Positions 7,339 to 15,050 of a DNA stretch of 34,087 nt are shown here, in pieces; positions within the stretch are counted from its first letter, which is position 1, and each line of letters begins with the position of its first letter. Under the pieces are notes generated by a model. That model was given only the letters and a program-made list of their open reading frames with translations. It was not told the DNA's origin and ran no database searches. The position numbers and the translations under genes are program-made. The stretch spans positions 1-34,087 of the forward strand of contig JAFTKH010000019.1 in assembly GCA_017453365.1 (NCBI GenBank), in the 5' to 3' direction. This DNA comes from Clostridia bacterium. GTDB taxonomy: Bacteria > Bacillota > Clostridia > Oscillospirales > CAG-272.

Positions 7339-8301
7339 TCAGTTGTCAAGACAGGCGAAGATTTCCTGCCACACCGCACCGTCCTGCGCGGTCATTCTGT
7401 CCCAGTCGAAGGAGGAGACGAAGGCCGCCCTTTCCTCGGGGGTTTTTAGGCTTCCCTCTCTCATACCCCGAATCATAGCCTTCACGTATTTCGCAAGATA
7501 TTTTACGGCGTCCTCGGTGTAGTTCGGGTTATGCCCCTTCCCCTTCACGAGCAAAAAGCTTACGTTTTCCTTGCCCGCAAGGCCCTGCTTTAAGATATCG
7601 TAATGAACCCTCTTACACATTTTGTCATTATCGGAGTAAATAAGAAGAACCTTCGCCTGTGTGTCACGAAGCGAGTTTACCGCGTGAAATGTCGAGAAAT
7701 GCGGGTTGCTCTTACGCTCGAGCTCGAGTATCGGGCGTCTGTAGGGGCGCAAAATACCGCTGAAATACGATTTCACAAGCTCCTCTACCGAAACGAAGCC
7801 CGAAATGACAACAACGTGCGACAGGTCCGGGTGCAGCGCGGAGATATTGAGGGTGGAATAGCCGCCCCAGCTGTGTCCTATAACGGAGATATCATATTGG
7901 GAAAAACGCTCGTCGGCACGGAGCGCCGTAATACAATCATTAAGGTCGGAGAGAGACTGTGCCATACCGTTCGTACACTCACCGCCGGACTCCATACACC
8001 CGGTGTGGTCGTAGGCGAAGACGAGATAGCCGTGTCGGCAGAGGAGCTCTATCTCCTTCATATAGGAGAGGTGACCGCCGCCGAAGCCGTGGTCAAAGAC
8101 TACAATTCTCCCCGAAATGGGGGACGGGTAGCTGTACAGACGTCCGCGAAGAGTGTGTCCTGCAGCCGCTGTGAAATCGAAGCGCTCATAGGAGAGCCCC
8201 TCAAAATCCTTCGCGGAAAAGTAATACGCCACTCCCCTATCGTCACAGCGCGTATATGCCATACCGCGGTATAAATTCAATATTTTCTCTTCAAAAATCA
8301 T
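7339..8301 (-). CDS. Alpha/beta hydrolase, serine lipase/peptidase-like
   Basis: This 320-residue protein has the alpha/beta-hydrolase fold landmarks. There is an oxyanion segment DHGFGGGH (70-77) and a nucleophile elbow GHSWGG with S144. A likely acid lies at D224 or D226 (LLIYSDNDK), and the catalytic histidine is H257 (KGKGHNPN). There is no signal peptide, so it is cytoplasmic. Its substrate cannot be read from the sequence. It begins 18 bases after trpB with no terminator between, so it is likely expressed from the same tryptophan T-box-controlled transcript. A link to tryptophan or indole metabolism is possible but unproven. Confidence 0.85.
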   Translation of the reverse strand: MIFEEKILNLYRGMAYTRCDDRGVAYYFSAKDFEGLSYERFDFTAAAGHTLRGRLYSYPSPISGRIVVFDHGFGGGHLSYMKEIELLCRHGYLVFAYDHTGCMESGGECTNGMAQSLSDLNDCITALRADERFSQYDISVIGHSWGGYSTLNISALHPDLSHVVVISGFVSVEELVKSYFSGILRPYRRPILELERKSNPHFSTFHAVNSLRDTQAKVLLIYSDNDKMCKRVHYDILKQGLAGKENVSFLLVKGKGHNPNYTEDAVKYLAKYVKAMIRGMREGSLKTPEERAAFVSSFDWDRMTAQDGAVWQEIFACLDN

Positions 8302-8319
8302 ATCCGTACCCCGTCAAAA

Positions 8320-9540
8320 TTATCTTATTCCGTACTTTTCGATTATATAGTCCATATCCTTATCACCCCTACCAGAAAGATTGATAAGAACGGACCCCTT
8401 CCCCATAGTTTTCGCAAGCTTCATACCGTAGGCAACCGCGTGCGAGCTCTCTATTGCAGGGATGATACCCTCGAGGCGCGAGAGGGTGAAGAAGGCATCA
8501 ACAGTTTCTTCGTCGTCAACGACATCGTACTTTACGCGTCCGAGGTCGCGAAGGAAGGCGTGCTCGGGGCCGGAGGAGGGATAGTCAAGGCCGCTCGCTA
8601 CCGAGTAAACGGGTGCGGGCTCACCGTTTTCATCCTTCAGCATTATGCTGTTGAAGCCATGCATAACTCCCTCTTCGCCATATTGAAGACTCGCGGCGTG
8701 GTCACCCATCTTCGCACCTCTGCCAAGAGGCTCGACACCGTAGATATCCACAGGGTCGTTTAAGAAGCCCGAGAACATACCCATAGCATTCGAGCCGCCG
8801 CCGACGCAGGCCACGACAGCGTCGGGAAGCTCACCCGTCATTGAGAGAAACTGCTCCCTGGCCTCTATTCCGACGACACTCTGAAAATCTCTCACCATCA
8901 TCGGAAACGGATGCGGGCCTACAACCGAGCCTATGCAATATATAGCGTCCTTATACTCGCGGCAGTAGGCCTCGAAGGCAGCATCTACCGCTTCCTTCAG
9001 CGTGGCGAGTCCGTGAGTTACCTCAACGACTCTGGCACCGAGTATCTTCATTCTCGCGACGTTTGGTGCCTGCTTCTTTATGTCGACCGAGCCCATATAT
9101 ATATCGCACTCAAGTCCGAAATAAGCGGCGGCGGTAGCTAAAGCTACGCCGTGCTGACCTGCGCCGGTTTCGGCGATGACCTTTTTCTTGCCCATATATT
9201 TCGCGAGCAGGGCCTCTCCCATACAATGGTTGAGCTTATGGGCGCCCGTATGGTTTAGGTCCTCGCGCTTTACGTAGAGCTGCACTCCCGTGCCTATCTT
9301 CGCGGAAAGTCTCTCGAGATAGGATATCGGAGTAGGTCTGCCCTGAAACTCCTTACGTATCTTACGCAGCTCGGAAATGAATTTCGAGGATTTACAGATA
9401 GTGAAATAGGCCGAGGTTATCTCCTCCATAGCGCGCTGTAATTCGGGAGAAATATACGAGCCGCCGTATTTACCGAAATAGCCCTCGGCGGTCGGGTAAT
9501 TTTTAAAGTAAGTATCAAAATCAACATTATTAAATTTCAT
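8320..9540 (-). CDS. trpB: Tryptophan synthase beta chain
   Basis: TrpB makes L-tryptophan from indole and L-serine with pyridoxal phosphate. The 406-residue protein has the PLP lysine K102 in NHTGAHKLN, catalytic E124 in AETGAGQHG, the phosphate-binding loop GGGSNAMG and the C-terminal NLSGRGDKD segment. Length and motifs fit the standard TrpB1 type. An AAGGAG ribosome site lies 8 bases before the ATG. No trpA or other trp gene is in the window, so the partner alpha chain must be elsewhere, or the enzyme salvages indole. Expression is controlled by the upstream T-box with a UGG (Trp) specifier, so it should rise when uncharged tRNA-Trp accumulates. Confidence 0.97.
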   Translation of the reverse strand: MKFNNVDFDTYFKNYPTAEGYFGKYGGSYISPELQRAMEEITSAYFTICKSSKFISELRKIRKEFQGRPTPISYLERLSAKIGTGVQLYVKREDLNHTGAHKLNHCMGEALLAKYMGKKKVIAETGAGQHGVALATAAAYFGLECDIYMGSVDIKKQAPNVARMKILGARVVEVTHGLATLKEAVDAAFEAYCREYKDAIYCIGSVVGPHPFPMMVRDFQSVVGIEAREQFLSMTGELPDAVVACVGGGSNAMGMFSGFLNDPVDIYGVEPLGRGAKMGDHAASLQYGEEGVMHGFNSIMLKDENGEPAPVYSVASGLDYPSSGPEHAFLRDLGRVKYDVVDDEETVDAFFTLSRLEGIIPAIESSHAVAYGMKLAKTMGKGSVLINLSGRGDKDMDYIIEKYGIR

Positions 9541-9677
9541 CTTTATAGCTCCTTTTCTGTTTTTTAGGTTTCATATACCGTTTCAGATAAAGGGACGCCA
9601 TCGCATAGTGATTATAAACATAAAAACTCCTTTCGAAAAAAGGCTATAACGCGGTATTGCTAAATTTATACAAGCGA

Positions 9678-9941
9678 CAAAAAAGCCCTTGACAGAACTA
9701 TACCTCTCTGTCAAGGACGAATAACTATCCGCGGTGCCACCTTGCTTCGCTTTCGCGCTCTTTTCGGAATACTGACATATTCCTGACACTGACGTGTGTC
9801 GCACGTCGCAGGATACTCGGGAGTTCCCTTTGTCCTACGCCCTCGGCGGTCCATTTACCGAACAGTGCCAACCCAACTCTCAGCATCGCGGGCTCTCTGT
9901 GTAGTCTTATTTCGGTTTTATCTCCGCGTCAACGGTTTTAT
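9678..9941 (-). promoter_or_regulatory. Trp-specific T-box riboswitch
   Basis: On the minus strand the leader contains the T-box core AAGGTGGCACCGCGG (9743-9729), whose UGGC bulge can pair with a GCCA tRNA end. The terminator (arms 9687-9696 and 9707-9716) is followed by a T run. In the 3' side of Stem I the sequence GGTAAATGGACCGCC places a UGG codon at 9853-9851 followed by A, matching a tryptophan specifier. Uncharged tRNA-Trp should stabilise the antiterminator and allow transcription of trpB and the hydrolase. Confidence 0.93.
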
Positions 9942-9947
9942 GAGTGT

Positions 9948-9976
9948 ATTATAACACCGTACCACTGCATTGTCAA
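9948..9976 (-). promoter_or_regulatory. Consensus promoter of the T-box/trpB transcript
   Basis: Minus strand: TTGACA (9976-9971), a 17-base spacer and TATAAT (9953-9948), a perfect housekeeping sigma promoter. Strong constitutive initiation fits control by attenuation downstream. Confidence 0.92.
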
Positions 9977-10024
9977 GAGCCGAGCAAAATATTTTCTCGT
10001 TTTTTTGCAAGAATTCACAGGAAT

Positions 10025-10062
10025 GAAAAAAGACTGCGGAGCGTAAGGCGCGCTCCGCAGTC
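10025..10062 (-). terminator. Terminator of the feo operon
   Basis: GACTGCGGAGCG (10032-10043) and CGCTCCGCAGTC (10051-10062) form a 12-bp perfect stem, followed on the minus strand by a T run. It lies just after the FeoB-associated peptide gene. Confidence 0.92.
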
Positions 10063-10096
10063 GGAGGTATAGACGTATGATTCCGTGCAGTGGAAA

Positions 10097-10291
10097 TCAC
10101 TTATCGTTATTTTGCTCATCACAGGAGGAGCAGCAGTGGCAGTTACCGCTGCATCCACCCTTTGTGCACGATGCGCTATCAGGGCAGCCAATGCACTTTT
10201 TGCCACTTTTTTTCGCTTTTATTATGTAGGCAGTGGCTCCGCCCACTATTAAAACTATGGCTATTATTGCAATAATTTCTATAGGACTCAT
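10097..10291 (-). CDS. FeoB-associated Cys-rich membrane protein
   Basis: This 64-residue protein has one N-terminal transmembrane helix (IEIIAIIAIVLIVGGATAYII) and a cytoplasmic tail with eight cysteines (CIGCP, CTKGGCSGNCHCCSSC). This is the architecture of the short FeoB-associated Cys-rich proteins that often end feo operons in Clostridia. It starts 4 bases after feoB. In the family it is thought to help FeoB, perhaps by binding Fe2+ or metal-linked cofactors; the exact role is not settled. Confidence 0.88.
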   Translation of the reverse strand: MSPIEIIAIIAIVLIVGGATAYIIKAKKSGKKCIGCPDSASCTKGGCSGNCHCCSSCDEQNNDK

Positions 10292-10295
10292 AGCT

Positions 10296-12587
10296 TTACA
10301 CGTTTACAGCCTCTGCGGCCTGCGTCAGCTCATACTCCTCGCGGAATTTTTTCTTATTACGAAGGATTATGTAAGTCAGCACACCTGCAAATGCAAGAAC
10401 TACGAGCCAACCTACGATAGGCATCCAAGCAGAGCCATAGTTAGCACCCGTAAAGAGCGTGCCGAAGAAATAAACGAGGAAGCCTATGGAATAACCCATA
10501 CCGAACTGGAGTCCGATACCGCCGAAGAGCCACTTCTTGCTCTTTATCTCGGAGTTCATAGCACCGATTGCGGCGAAGCAAGGAGGTGTGAAGAGGTTAA
10601 ACATAAGGTATGCAAGAGCCGCTACCTTCGTTATCGCGAGTATGCCCGCGACGGAAGCGCCTGCGCCCTCCATCATCTCAAGAGCCTCGGTATCGATGAA
10701 ATTCTCAAGTCCTACAAAGCAGACTGCGAGCGTTCCTACGACATTCTCCTTCGCAATAAATCCGGTAATTGCCGCAGCGGCAAGCTGCCATGCAACGACA
10801 CCGACGATAGGTGCGAAGATATATGCAAAGGGAGTTGCTATGGATGCGAGTATACTCTCGCTTGCCTCCTCTGCGGGAGCGAAGCCCCAGGTGAAGGACT
10901 GCATAAGATGTACGACAAAGTTACAAACGAGGATTATAGTTCCCGCCTTAACTATGTATGCCCATCCGCGCTGAAGCATAGATTGGCAAGCACGAAGAAG
11001 GCTCGGAGCCTTATATTCAGGGAGCTCGATAACGAAGAACGAGCGTCTGTTCTTATAGCAGGTTATCTGATTGACAAGGAAGGCGCCGAGGAGTATTATC
11101 GCGATACCTGCGAAATACATAAGCGGGCCTATCCAAGGAGAGTCACCGAAAAACGCACCGGCGAAGAGTGCTATAACGGGAAGCTTCGCTCCGCAGGGCA
11201 TAAAGGGTGTAAGCATAGCGGTCGCGCGTCTTTCCCTCTCGTTCCTTATAGTTCGACAGGCCATAACGCCGGGAATTGCACATCCCGTACCGATTATGAA
11301 GGGGATTACCGACTTGCCGGAAAGTCCGACCTTCTTGAATATGGGGTCGAGAACGACGGTAGCACGTGCCATATAGCCGCAATCCTCAAGGAGAGCTATA
11401 AGGAAGTACATTACCATAACGAGCGGAAGGAAGCCGAGAACTGCTCCGACACCGCCGATTATACCGTCGACTATGATAGACGTAAGAAGAGCGTTTGCAT
11501 TAGCGTCCTCCATAACGCCGCCAATCCACTCGCCGAGCCACTCGATAAAGGTTACGAGGCCGGGAATAGTGACATCGCGGGTATCGTACTCATATTCACC
11601 GTTCAAAGCGCCCGAGTTAAGAGTAAGCTCCTCTTCCTCAAACGAATAAGTTCCGATAACGGTAGCGGAGGCGGTCTTCATAGTGAAGGTTCCGTTTTCA
11701 GCAAACTCAAGAGTTTCGGAATCCTCCGACTCCCAAAGGCCGATTATAGGATCCTCACCCTCATCTGTCTTCGAAAATTCTACGTCAGAAACGGTTATTA
11801 CGTCATCGCGTTCAAAGGTGTAGCCCTCTGCAATCCATACGCCGGGACCTACCTGGGATATCCAGAACACAAGGAACATTATAAGCGCGAAAATCGGAAT
11901 GCCGAGCCACTTGTTCGTAAGAACGGCATCAACCTTATCCTGAACGTTCACGTCCTTGGTAAACACCTTACGCGTCTCGACCTTCGAGACAATCTCGTTT
12001 ACAAAAGCAAACCTTGCGCGGTCGGACTTCTCTACCGAAATTTTATCGGTAAGGTCAACGTTGGCGTCGGTGTAGGGTGCCTTCTGCTTCACGCCGATAA
12101 GGCCTGCGGCAGTTTGAACTACCTTATCAAGCCCCTCTCCCGAGGTGGATACGGTCTCAATAACGGGACAGCCAAGTCGCGACGACAGCTCCTCCACGTT
12201 TATCACCGTCTCCTTCTTCTTATTCACGTCCGTCTTATTAAGCGCTACGACGACGGGAATACCGAGCTCAAGAAGCTGAGTCGTGAAGAAAAGGCTCCTG
12301 CTCAAGTTCGTCGCATCCACGATGTTGATTATCGCATCGGGGTGCTCCTCTCTGACATAAGAGCTCGTAATGCTCTCCTCCGAGGTGAAGGGTGACATCG
12401 AGTAAGCACCGGGAAGGTCTACCGCTACAAGCTCGCTGTCCGAGCCGGTAAAGGCCTTCTTTATCGGGTGCTCCTTTCTCTCAACGGTAACGCCCGCCCA
12501 GTTTCCGACCTTTTCACTTCTGCCCGTTAAGGCATTGTACATCGTGGTCTTTCCACTGTTGGGGTTACCCGCAAGTGCAATTCTCAT
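10296..12587 (-). CDS. feoB: Ferrous iron transporter FeoB with an extra external domain
   Basis: FeoB imports Fe2+ across the cytoplasmic membrane. The 763-residue protein starts with the G-protein domain: G1 GNPNSGKT (7-14), G3 DLPG (57-60) and G4 NKTD (117-120). The helical linker and membrane core follow, with the gate-like motifs IIGTGCAIPGVMACRT and FMPCGAKLPV. After the first membrane helix (about 230-246) there is an unusual insertion of ~85 residues (about 252-340). It contains GLWESEDSETLEFAENGTF and GTYSFEEEELTL, a small acidic beta-rich, lipocalin-like module expected outside the cell. A GGAGG ribosome site supports the start. The gene follows feoA but is separated from it by a terminator-like hairpin and a palindrome. 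Confidence 0.96.
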   Translation of the reverse strand: MRIALAGNPNSGKTTMYNALTGRSEKVGNWAGVTVERKEHPIKKAFTGSDSELVAVDLPGAYSMSPFTSEESITSSYVREEHPDAIINIVDATNLSRSLFFTTQLLELGIPVVVALNKTDVNKKKETVINVEELSSRLGCPVIETVSTSGEGLDKVVQTAAGLIGVKQKAPYTDANVDLTDKISVEKSDRARFAFVNEIVSKVETRKVFTKDVNVQDKVDAVLTNKWLGIPIFALIMFLVFWISQVGPGVWIAEGYTFERDDVITVSDVEFSKTDEGEDPIIGLWESEDSETLEFAENGTFTMKTASATVIGTYSFEEEELTLNSGALNGEYEYDTRDVTIPGLVTFIEWLGEWIGGVMEDANANALLTSIIVDGIIGGVGAVLGFLPLVMVMYFLIALLEDCGYMARATVVLDPIFKKVGLSGKSVIPFIIGTGCAIPGVMACRTIRNERERRATAMLTPFMPCGAKLPVIALFAGAFFGDSPWIGPLMYFAGIAIILLGAFLVNQITCYKNRRSFFVIELPEYKAPSLLRACQSMLQRGWAYIVKAGTIILVCNFVVHLMQSFTWGFAPAEEASESILASIATPFAYIFAPIVGVVAWQLAAAAITGFIAKENVVGTLAVCFVGLENFIDTEALEMMEGAGASVAGILAITKVAALAYLMFNLFTPPCFAAIGAMNSEIKSKKWLFGGIGLQFGMGYSIGFLVYFFGTLFTGANYGSAWMPIVGWLVVLAFAGVLTYIILRNKKKFREEYELTQAAEAVNV

Positions 12588-12632
12588 TTTTTTCCTCCAT
12601 TTATTTGTTATTTAGATTACCCGTTTTCACAC

Positions 12633-12652
12633 CGGTTAGCGGAGGCTAACCG
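12633..12652 (-). promoter_or_regulatory. Palindromic operator candidate between feoA and feoB
   Basis: CGGTTAGC-N4-GCTAACCG, 8-base perfect arms. The core GTTAGC-N4-GCTAAC is the same as at 12945-12960. It resembles the TTAGGTTAGCCTAACC half sites bound by DtxR/IdeR-family metalloregulators, though the spacing differs. It could also form an RNA hairpin. Confidence 0.55.
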
Positions 12653-12657
12653 TGCCT

Positions 12658-12688
12658 CAAAAAAATAATCCGTGGTCGGCGGACTATT
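12658..12688 (-). terminator. Terminator/attenuator right after feoA
   Basis: AATAATCCG (12664-12672) and CGGACTATT (12680-12688) form a 9-bp stem with one G-U pair, followed by a T run on the minus strand. It overlaps the feoA stop codon. It probably reduces feoB transcription relative to feoA unless feoB has its own promoter. Confidence 0.65.
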
Positions 12689-12914
12689 TTATTTCGGTAT
12701 CGCTGACTATTATAGCCTCGCAAAGGTCGGAGTCAAAATTATATCTCCCGTCCTTCACAGAGACCACAGAACCGCTTTTTCTATGCTTTATAACCGTGAT
12801 AGGCTCACCGCTATAGCATCCAAGAGAAAAGAGAAAGGAGTTAAGCTCCTCATCGCCCGAATTTATCTTCTGTATTATGTATTCGCAGCCCTCTTTGGCA
12901 GACAGAAGGTTCAT
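12684..12914 (-). CDS. feoA: FeoA-type ferrous iron transport accessory protein
   Basis: This 76-residue cytoplasmic SH3-like protein follows the FeoA pattern: a short N-terminus, an LFSLGCYSGEPITVIKHRKSGSVVSVKDGRYNFDSDLCEAIIV-type core, and the typical length of 75-85. FeoA is required for FeoB function and is thought to contact its cytoplasmic part. An upstream in-frame start exists at 12965, but that would place the operator and transcription start inside the gene. The ATG at 12914 has a GAGGAG ribosome site at the right distance. Confidence 0.9.
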   Translation of the reverse strand: MNLLSAKEGCEYIIQKINSGDEELNSFLFSLGCYSGEPITVIKHRKSGSVVSVKDGRYNFDSDLCEAIIVSDTEIK

Positions 12915-12944
12915 AGCACTCTCCTCTAAAATCGTACTTTTGCG

Positions 12945-12960
12945 GTTAGCCTCTGCTAAC
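12945..12960 (-). promoter_or_regulatory. Iron-type operator at the feoA transcription start
   Basis: GTTAGC-N4-GCTAAC begins 8 bases downstream of the feoA -10 element, covering the expected start site. A bound repressor would block initiation. Gene content points to an Fe2+-sensing DtxR/IdeR-like regulator; no such gene is in the window. Confidence 0.7.
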
Positions 12961-12968
12961 TGCAATAA

Positions 12969-12997
12969 ATTATACTCTTATAAATTCGGTTTGTCAA
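12969..12997 (-). promoter_or_regulatory. Consensus promoter of feoA
   Basis: Minus strand: TTGACA (12997-12992), a 17-base spacer and TATAAT (12974-12969). A perfect consensus promoter directly followed by an operator is typical of a strongly repressed transporter operon. Confidence 0.92.
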
Positions 12998-13048
12998 GGG
13001 GTTTTTTTATTTTTTTCCGAAATTTTAAACAAATTGTGAAAAATTATA

Positions 13049-13077
13049 TTGACTGACGCTGAAAAATCCCCTATAAT
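13049..13077 (+). promoter_or_regulatory. Promoter of the 13106-13837 membrane protein
   Basis: TTGACT (13049-13054), a 17-base spacer and TATAAT (13072-13077). It is divergent from the feoA promoter 52 bases away. Confidence 0.88.
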
Positions 13078-13105
13078 TGTGATATATGACAAGGGAGGTG
13101 CGAAA

Positions 13106-13837
13106 ATGCTAAAGAACACTAGGTTTCTATCGACCGTCGCAGCAGCGGGGTTCGGGCTTTCTCTCATTCTGCGTTTTATCGCGTACGTTGTACAGCTGGT
13201 TATTTACAGTATGGAGAATATCAGCATAACGAACACGGAGATATTAAATATTTTTGTCGGAATCTTCGATACGTTAACCGTTGCGGGAATGATAATTACG
13301 CTTCTGATAAACAAAGATAAGTTTCTATTCTCTATTCCTACCGTCTTCCTAAGCTTCAGAGCATTTATTCACTTGCTTGTGACATTTTTTAATTTTTTCT
13401 ATATCTTAAGGGTGTTAGGCAGTGATTACTATTACTTTGAGGAGGCGTCCGGGCAGCTGCTGCTCAACTATGCGGTATCTATTCTCTCGGGTGTGCTTTC
13501 TTCTTCGGGATATTTCATGCTGGCAATTATCGGAATATGCTATTCGGTTGGTCAGCTTCGCGGTAAGTACCTTAATTACGTATGGTTTATACCGGGAATA
13601 TTTTTCGGAATATCCACCCTCTTAAGCTTTGTTAACGTCGCCTTCGCCCTTATCAGCAATATTATTAAAGGTTATTCCTTCTCATTTTACGATATTATCT
13701 CTTATATTCCGGCAGTTATTGGTGTTTGTACAGCACTGATTCTGACCGTGGCCGCACTCGCGGCGGGCAAATGGTCTGTAACGGGCAAGGTGGAGCCCTC
13801 CCCTGCCGCGACACCCGTGGAAATTACGGCGGAATAA
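13106..13837 (+). CDS. Polytopic membrane protein, unknown function
   Basis: This 243-residue protein has six to seven hydrophobic segments and a short polar C-terminus rich in Pro, Ala and Thr. No family is recognised. The open frame extends upstream to 13049, but that would run through the promoter. The ATG at 13106 is preceded by GGGAGGTG at good spacing and lies ~22 bases after the predicted transcription start. It is a single-gene unit bounded by its own promoter and terminator. Confidence 0.8.
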   Translation: MLKNTRFLSTVAAAGFGLSLILRFIAYVVQLVIYSMENISITNTEILNIFVGIFDTLTVAGMIITLLINKDKFLFSIPTVFLSFRAFIHLLVTFFNFFYILRVLGSDYYYFEEASGQLLLNYAVSILSGVLSSSGYFMLAIIGICYSVGQLRGKYLNYVWFIPGIFFGISTLLSFVNVAFALISNIIKGYSFSFYDIISYIPAVIGVCTALILTVAALAAGKWSVTGKVEPSPAATPVEITAE

Positions 13838-13858
13838 TGCACCTACGGAATACGTCGA

Positions 13859-13889
13859 AAAAAAGTCTGTTCGCAAGCAGACTTTTTTT
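13859..13889 (+). terminator. Intrinsic terminator
   Basis: AAAAGTCTG and CAGACTTTTTTT form a stem with an 8-base loop and a T tract. Confidence 0.92.
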
Positions 13890-13899
13890 CATTTTACTA

Positions 13900-13928
13900 T
13901 TGACAAGATAACGCACATATTGTATTAT
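13900..13928 (+). promoter_or_regulatory. Promoter of the GntR-ABC operon
   Basis: TTGACA (13900-13905), a 17-base spacer and TATTAT (13923-13928). Confidence 0.88.
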
Positions 13929-13941
13929 TTAGGTAGTACAA
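13920..13941 (+). promoter_or_regulatory. Inverted-repeat operator over the -10, probably for the GntR regulator
   Basis: TTGTATTAT-N4-GTAGTACAA: arms of 9 bases match at 7 positions and overlap the -10 and the start site. This position suits autorepression by the YtrA-type regulator encoded immediately downstream. Confidence 0.6.
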
Positions 13942-13963
13942 GAAAAAGGGCGGTGATAAACGA

Positions 13964-14332
13964 ATGGCTTGGAAATTCGAGGCGGGAATTCCTCTCTCGC
14001 AGCAGATAGTAGACAGACTTCGCCGTGACGTGATATCGGGAGTATATCCGCCGGGCTCGCTCTTCCCTACGGTGAGGCAGCTGGCCTTTTCGGCTTCGGT
14101 AAATCCCAACACGATGCAAAAGGCGCTTCTTATGCTCGAGGAAGAGGGACTTCTCGTGACGCTCGGTACTCAAGGGCGGATAGTCACGAATGACACAGAG
14201 AAAATCGAGCTCTCAAAAAAGCAGTGCACCGAGGCGGAAATCGGAGCTATGATAAAGCGGGCAAAGGAATTATCCCTCTCCCGCGACGAGTTAATAAAGT
14301 TTATACGAAAGGGGTGGAATGAAAATGAATGA
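13964..14332 (+). CDS. GntR-family (YtrA-type) transcriptional regulator
   Basis: This 122-residue protein has an N-terminal winged helix-turn-helix of the GntR type (IPLSQQIVDRLRRDVISG, TVRQLAFSASVNPNTMQKAL, EEEGLLVTLGTQGRIV) and a short C-terminal helical region. It lacks a large effector domain, which defines the YtrA subfamily. Such regulators repress adjacent ABC transporter operons and in Bacillus respond to cell-wall antibiotics. It is the first gene of its operon and overlaps the ATPase gene by a few bases. An inverted repeat over its own promoter is the likely binding site. Confidence 0.93.
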   Translation: MAWKFEAGIPLSQQIVDRLRRDVISGVYPPGSLFPTVRQLAFSASVNPNTMQKALLMLEEEGLLVTLGTQGRIVTNDTEKIELSKKQCTEAEIGAMIKRAKELSLSRDELIKFIRKGWNENE

Positions 14333-15050
14333 TACACCTGTTTTACAGTGTAAGAATTTGACAAAAAGCTACAAGCTCGGGACGAACGTCCTCGATAATT
14401 TCAATTTTTCCGTGCCGAAGGGTAAGATAATCGGCCTGCTCGGCCCTAACGGTTGCGGAAAGTCTACTCTTCTAAAGCTGGTTTCGGGACTTCTCGTTCC
14501 GAACTCTGGAGAGATAGAGATATGCGGCATCCCCCGCTCCGAGGAAACGAACTCGCTGATTTCTTACCTTCCCGAAAGGACTTATTTCAACTCCAGAATG
14601 AGGGTATCGGAGCTTATAGATTATTTTTCCGATTTCTTTCCCGATTTCGACCGTGAGCTCGCGGCGAAAATGCTCGACGACCTCGCGATACCGAAGGGAG
14701 AGAGGCTTCGCGCCCTCTCAAAGGGTATGAAGGAAAAGGTACAGCTCGTTATGGTTATGTCAAGACGCGCGAAGCTCTACCTTCTCGACGAGCCGATAGG
14801 CGGCGTCGACCCTGCATCACGCGAATACATACTTAATACGATAATCGGGAACTACAGTCCCGAGTCCTCGGTCATCATTACGACCCACCTCATCACGGAT
14901 ATCGAGCCGGTGCTCGACGAATTCGCATTTATGGGCTGGGGCGGTACGATACTGCGGGCAGGCGATGCCGACACGGTACGCGCCGCGACGGGAAAAACGC
15001 TCGACGAGCTATTCCGGGAGGTGTTCAGATATGCTCCGCAAAACACTTAA
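14325..15050 (+). CDS. ABC transporter ATP-binding protein (YtrB-like)
   Basis: This ~241-residue nucleotide-binding subunit has Walker A GPNGCGKST (42-50, numbered from the alternative start at 14319), signature LSKGM (133-137), Walker B LYLLDEP (153-159) and switch histidine H190. The second ATG (14325) is preferred because AAGGGGTGG is correctly spaced from it. The gene overlaps the GntR gene upstream and the permease gene downstream, so all are translationally coupled. By family it should energise the membrane partner encoded next, forming a transporter for peptides or antibiotics, or a sensor of envelope damage. Confidence 0.95.
   Translation: MNDTPVLQCKNLTKSYKLGTNVLDNFNFSVPKGKIIGLLGPNGCGKSTLLKLVSGLLVPNSGEIEICGIPRSEETNSLISYLPERTYFNSRMRVSELIDYFSDFFPDFDRELAAKMLDDLAIPKGERLRALSKGMKEKVQLVMVMSRRAKLYLLDEPIGGVDPASREYILNTIIGNYSPESSVIITTHLITDIEPVLDEFAFMGWGGTILRAGDADTVRAATGKTLDELFREVFRYAPQNT

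Noticed and set aside
10233-12395. 720-codon open frame on the plus strand, antisense to feoB
   Set aside because: It is an antisense shadow of an unmistakable feoB with intact G motifs. It has low-complexity, Cys/Tyr/Arg-rich composition, no ribosome site and no recognisable domain.
12915-12965. Longer feoA start at 12965
   Set aside because: It would place translation initiation upstream of the predicted transcription start and across the operator; the ATG at 12914 has a clear GAGGAG site.
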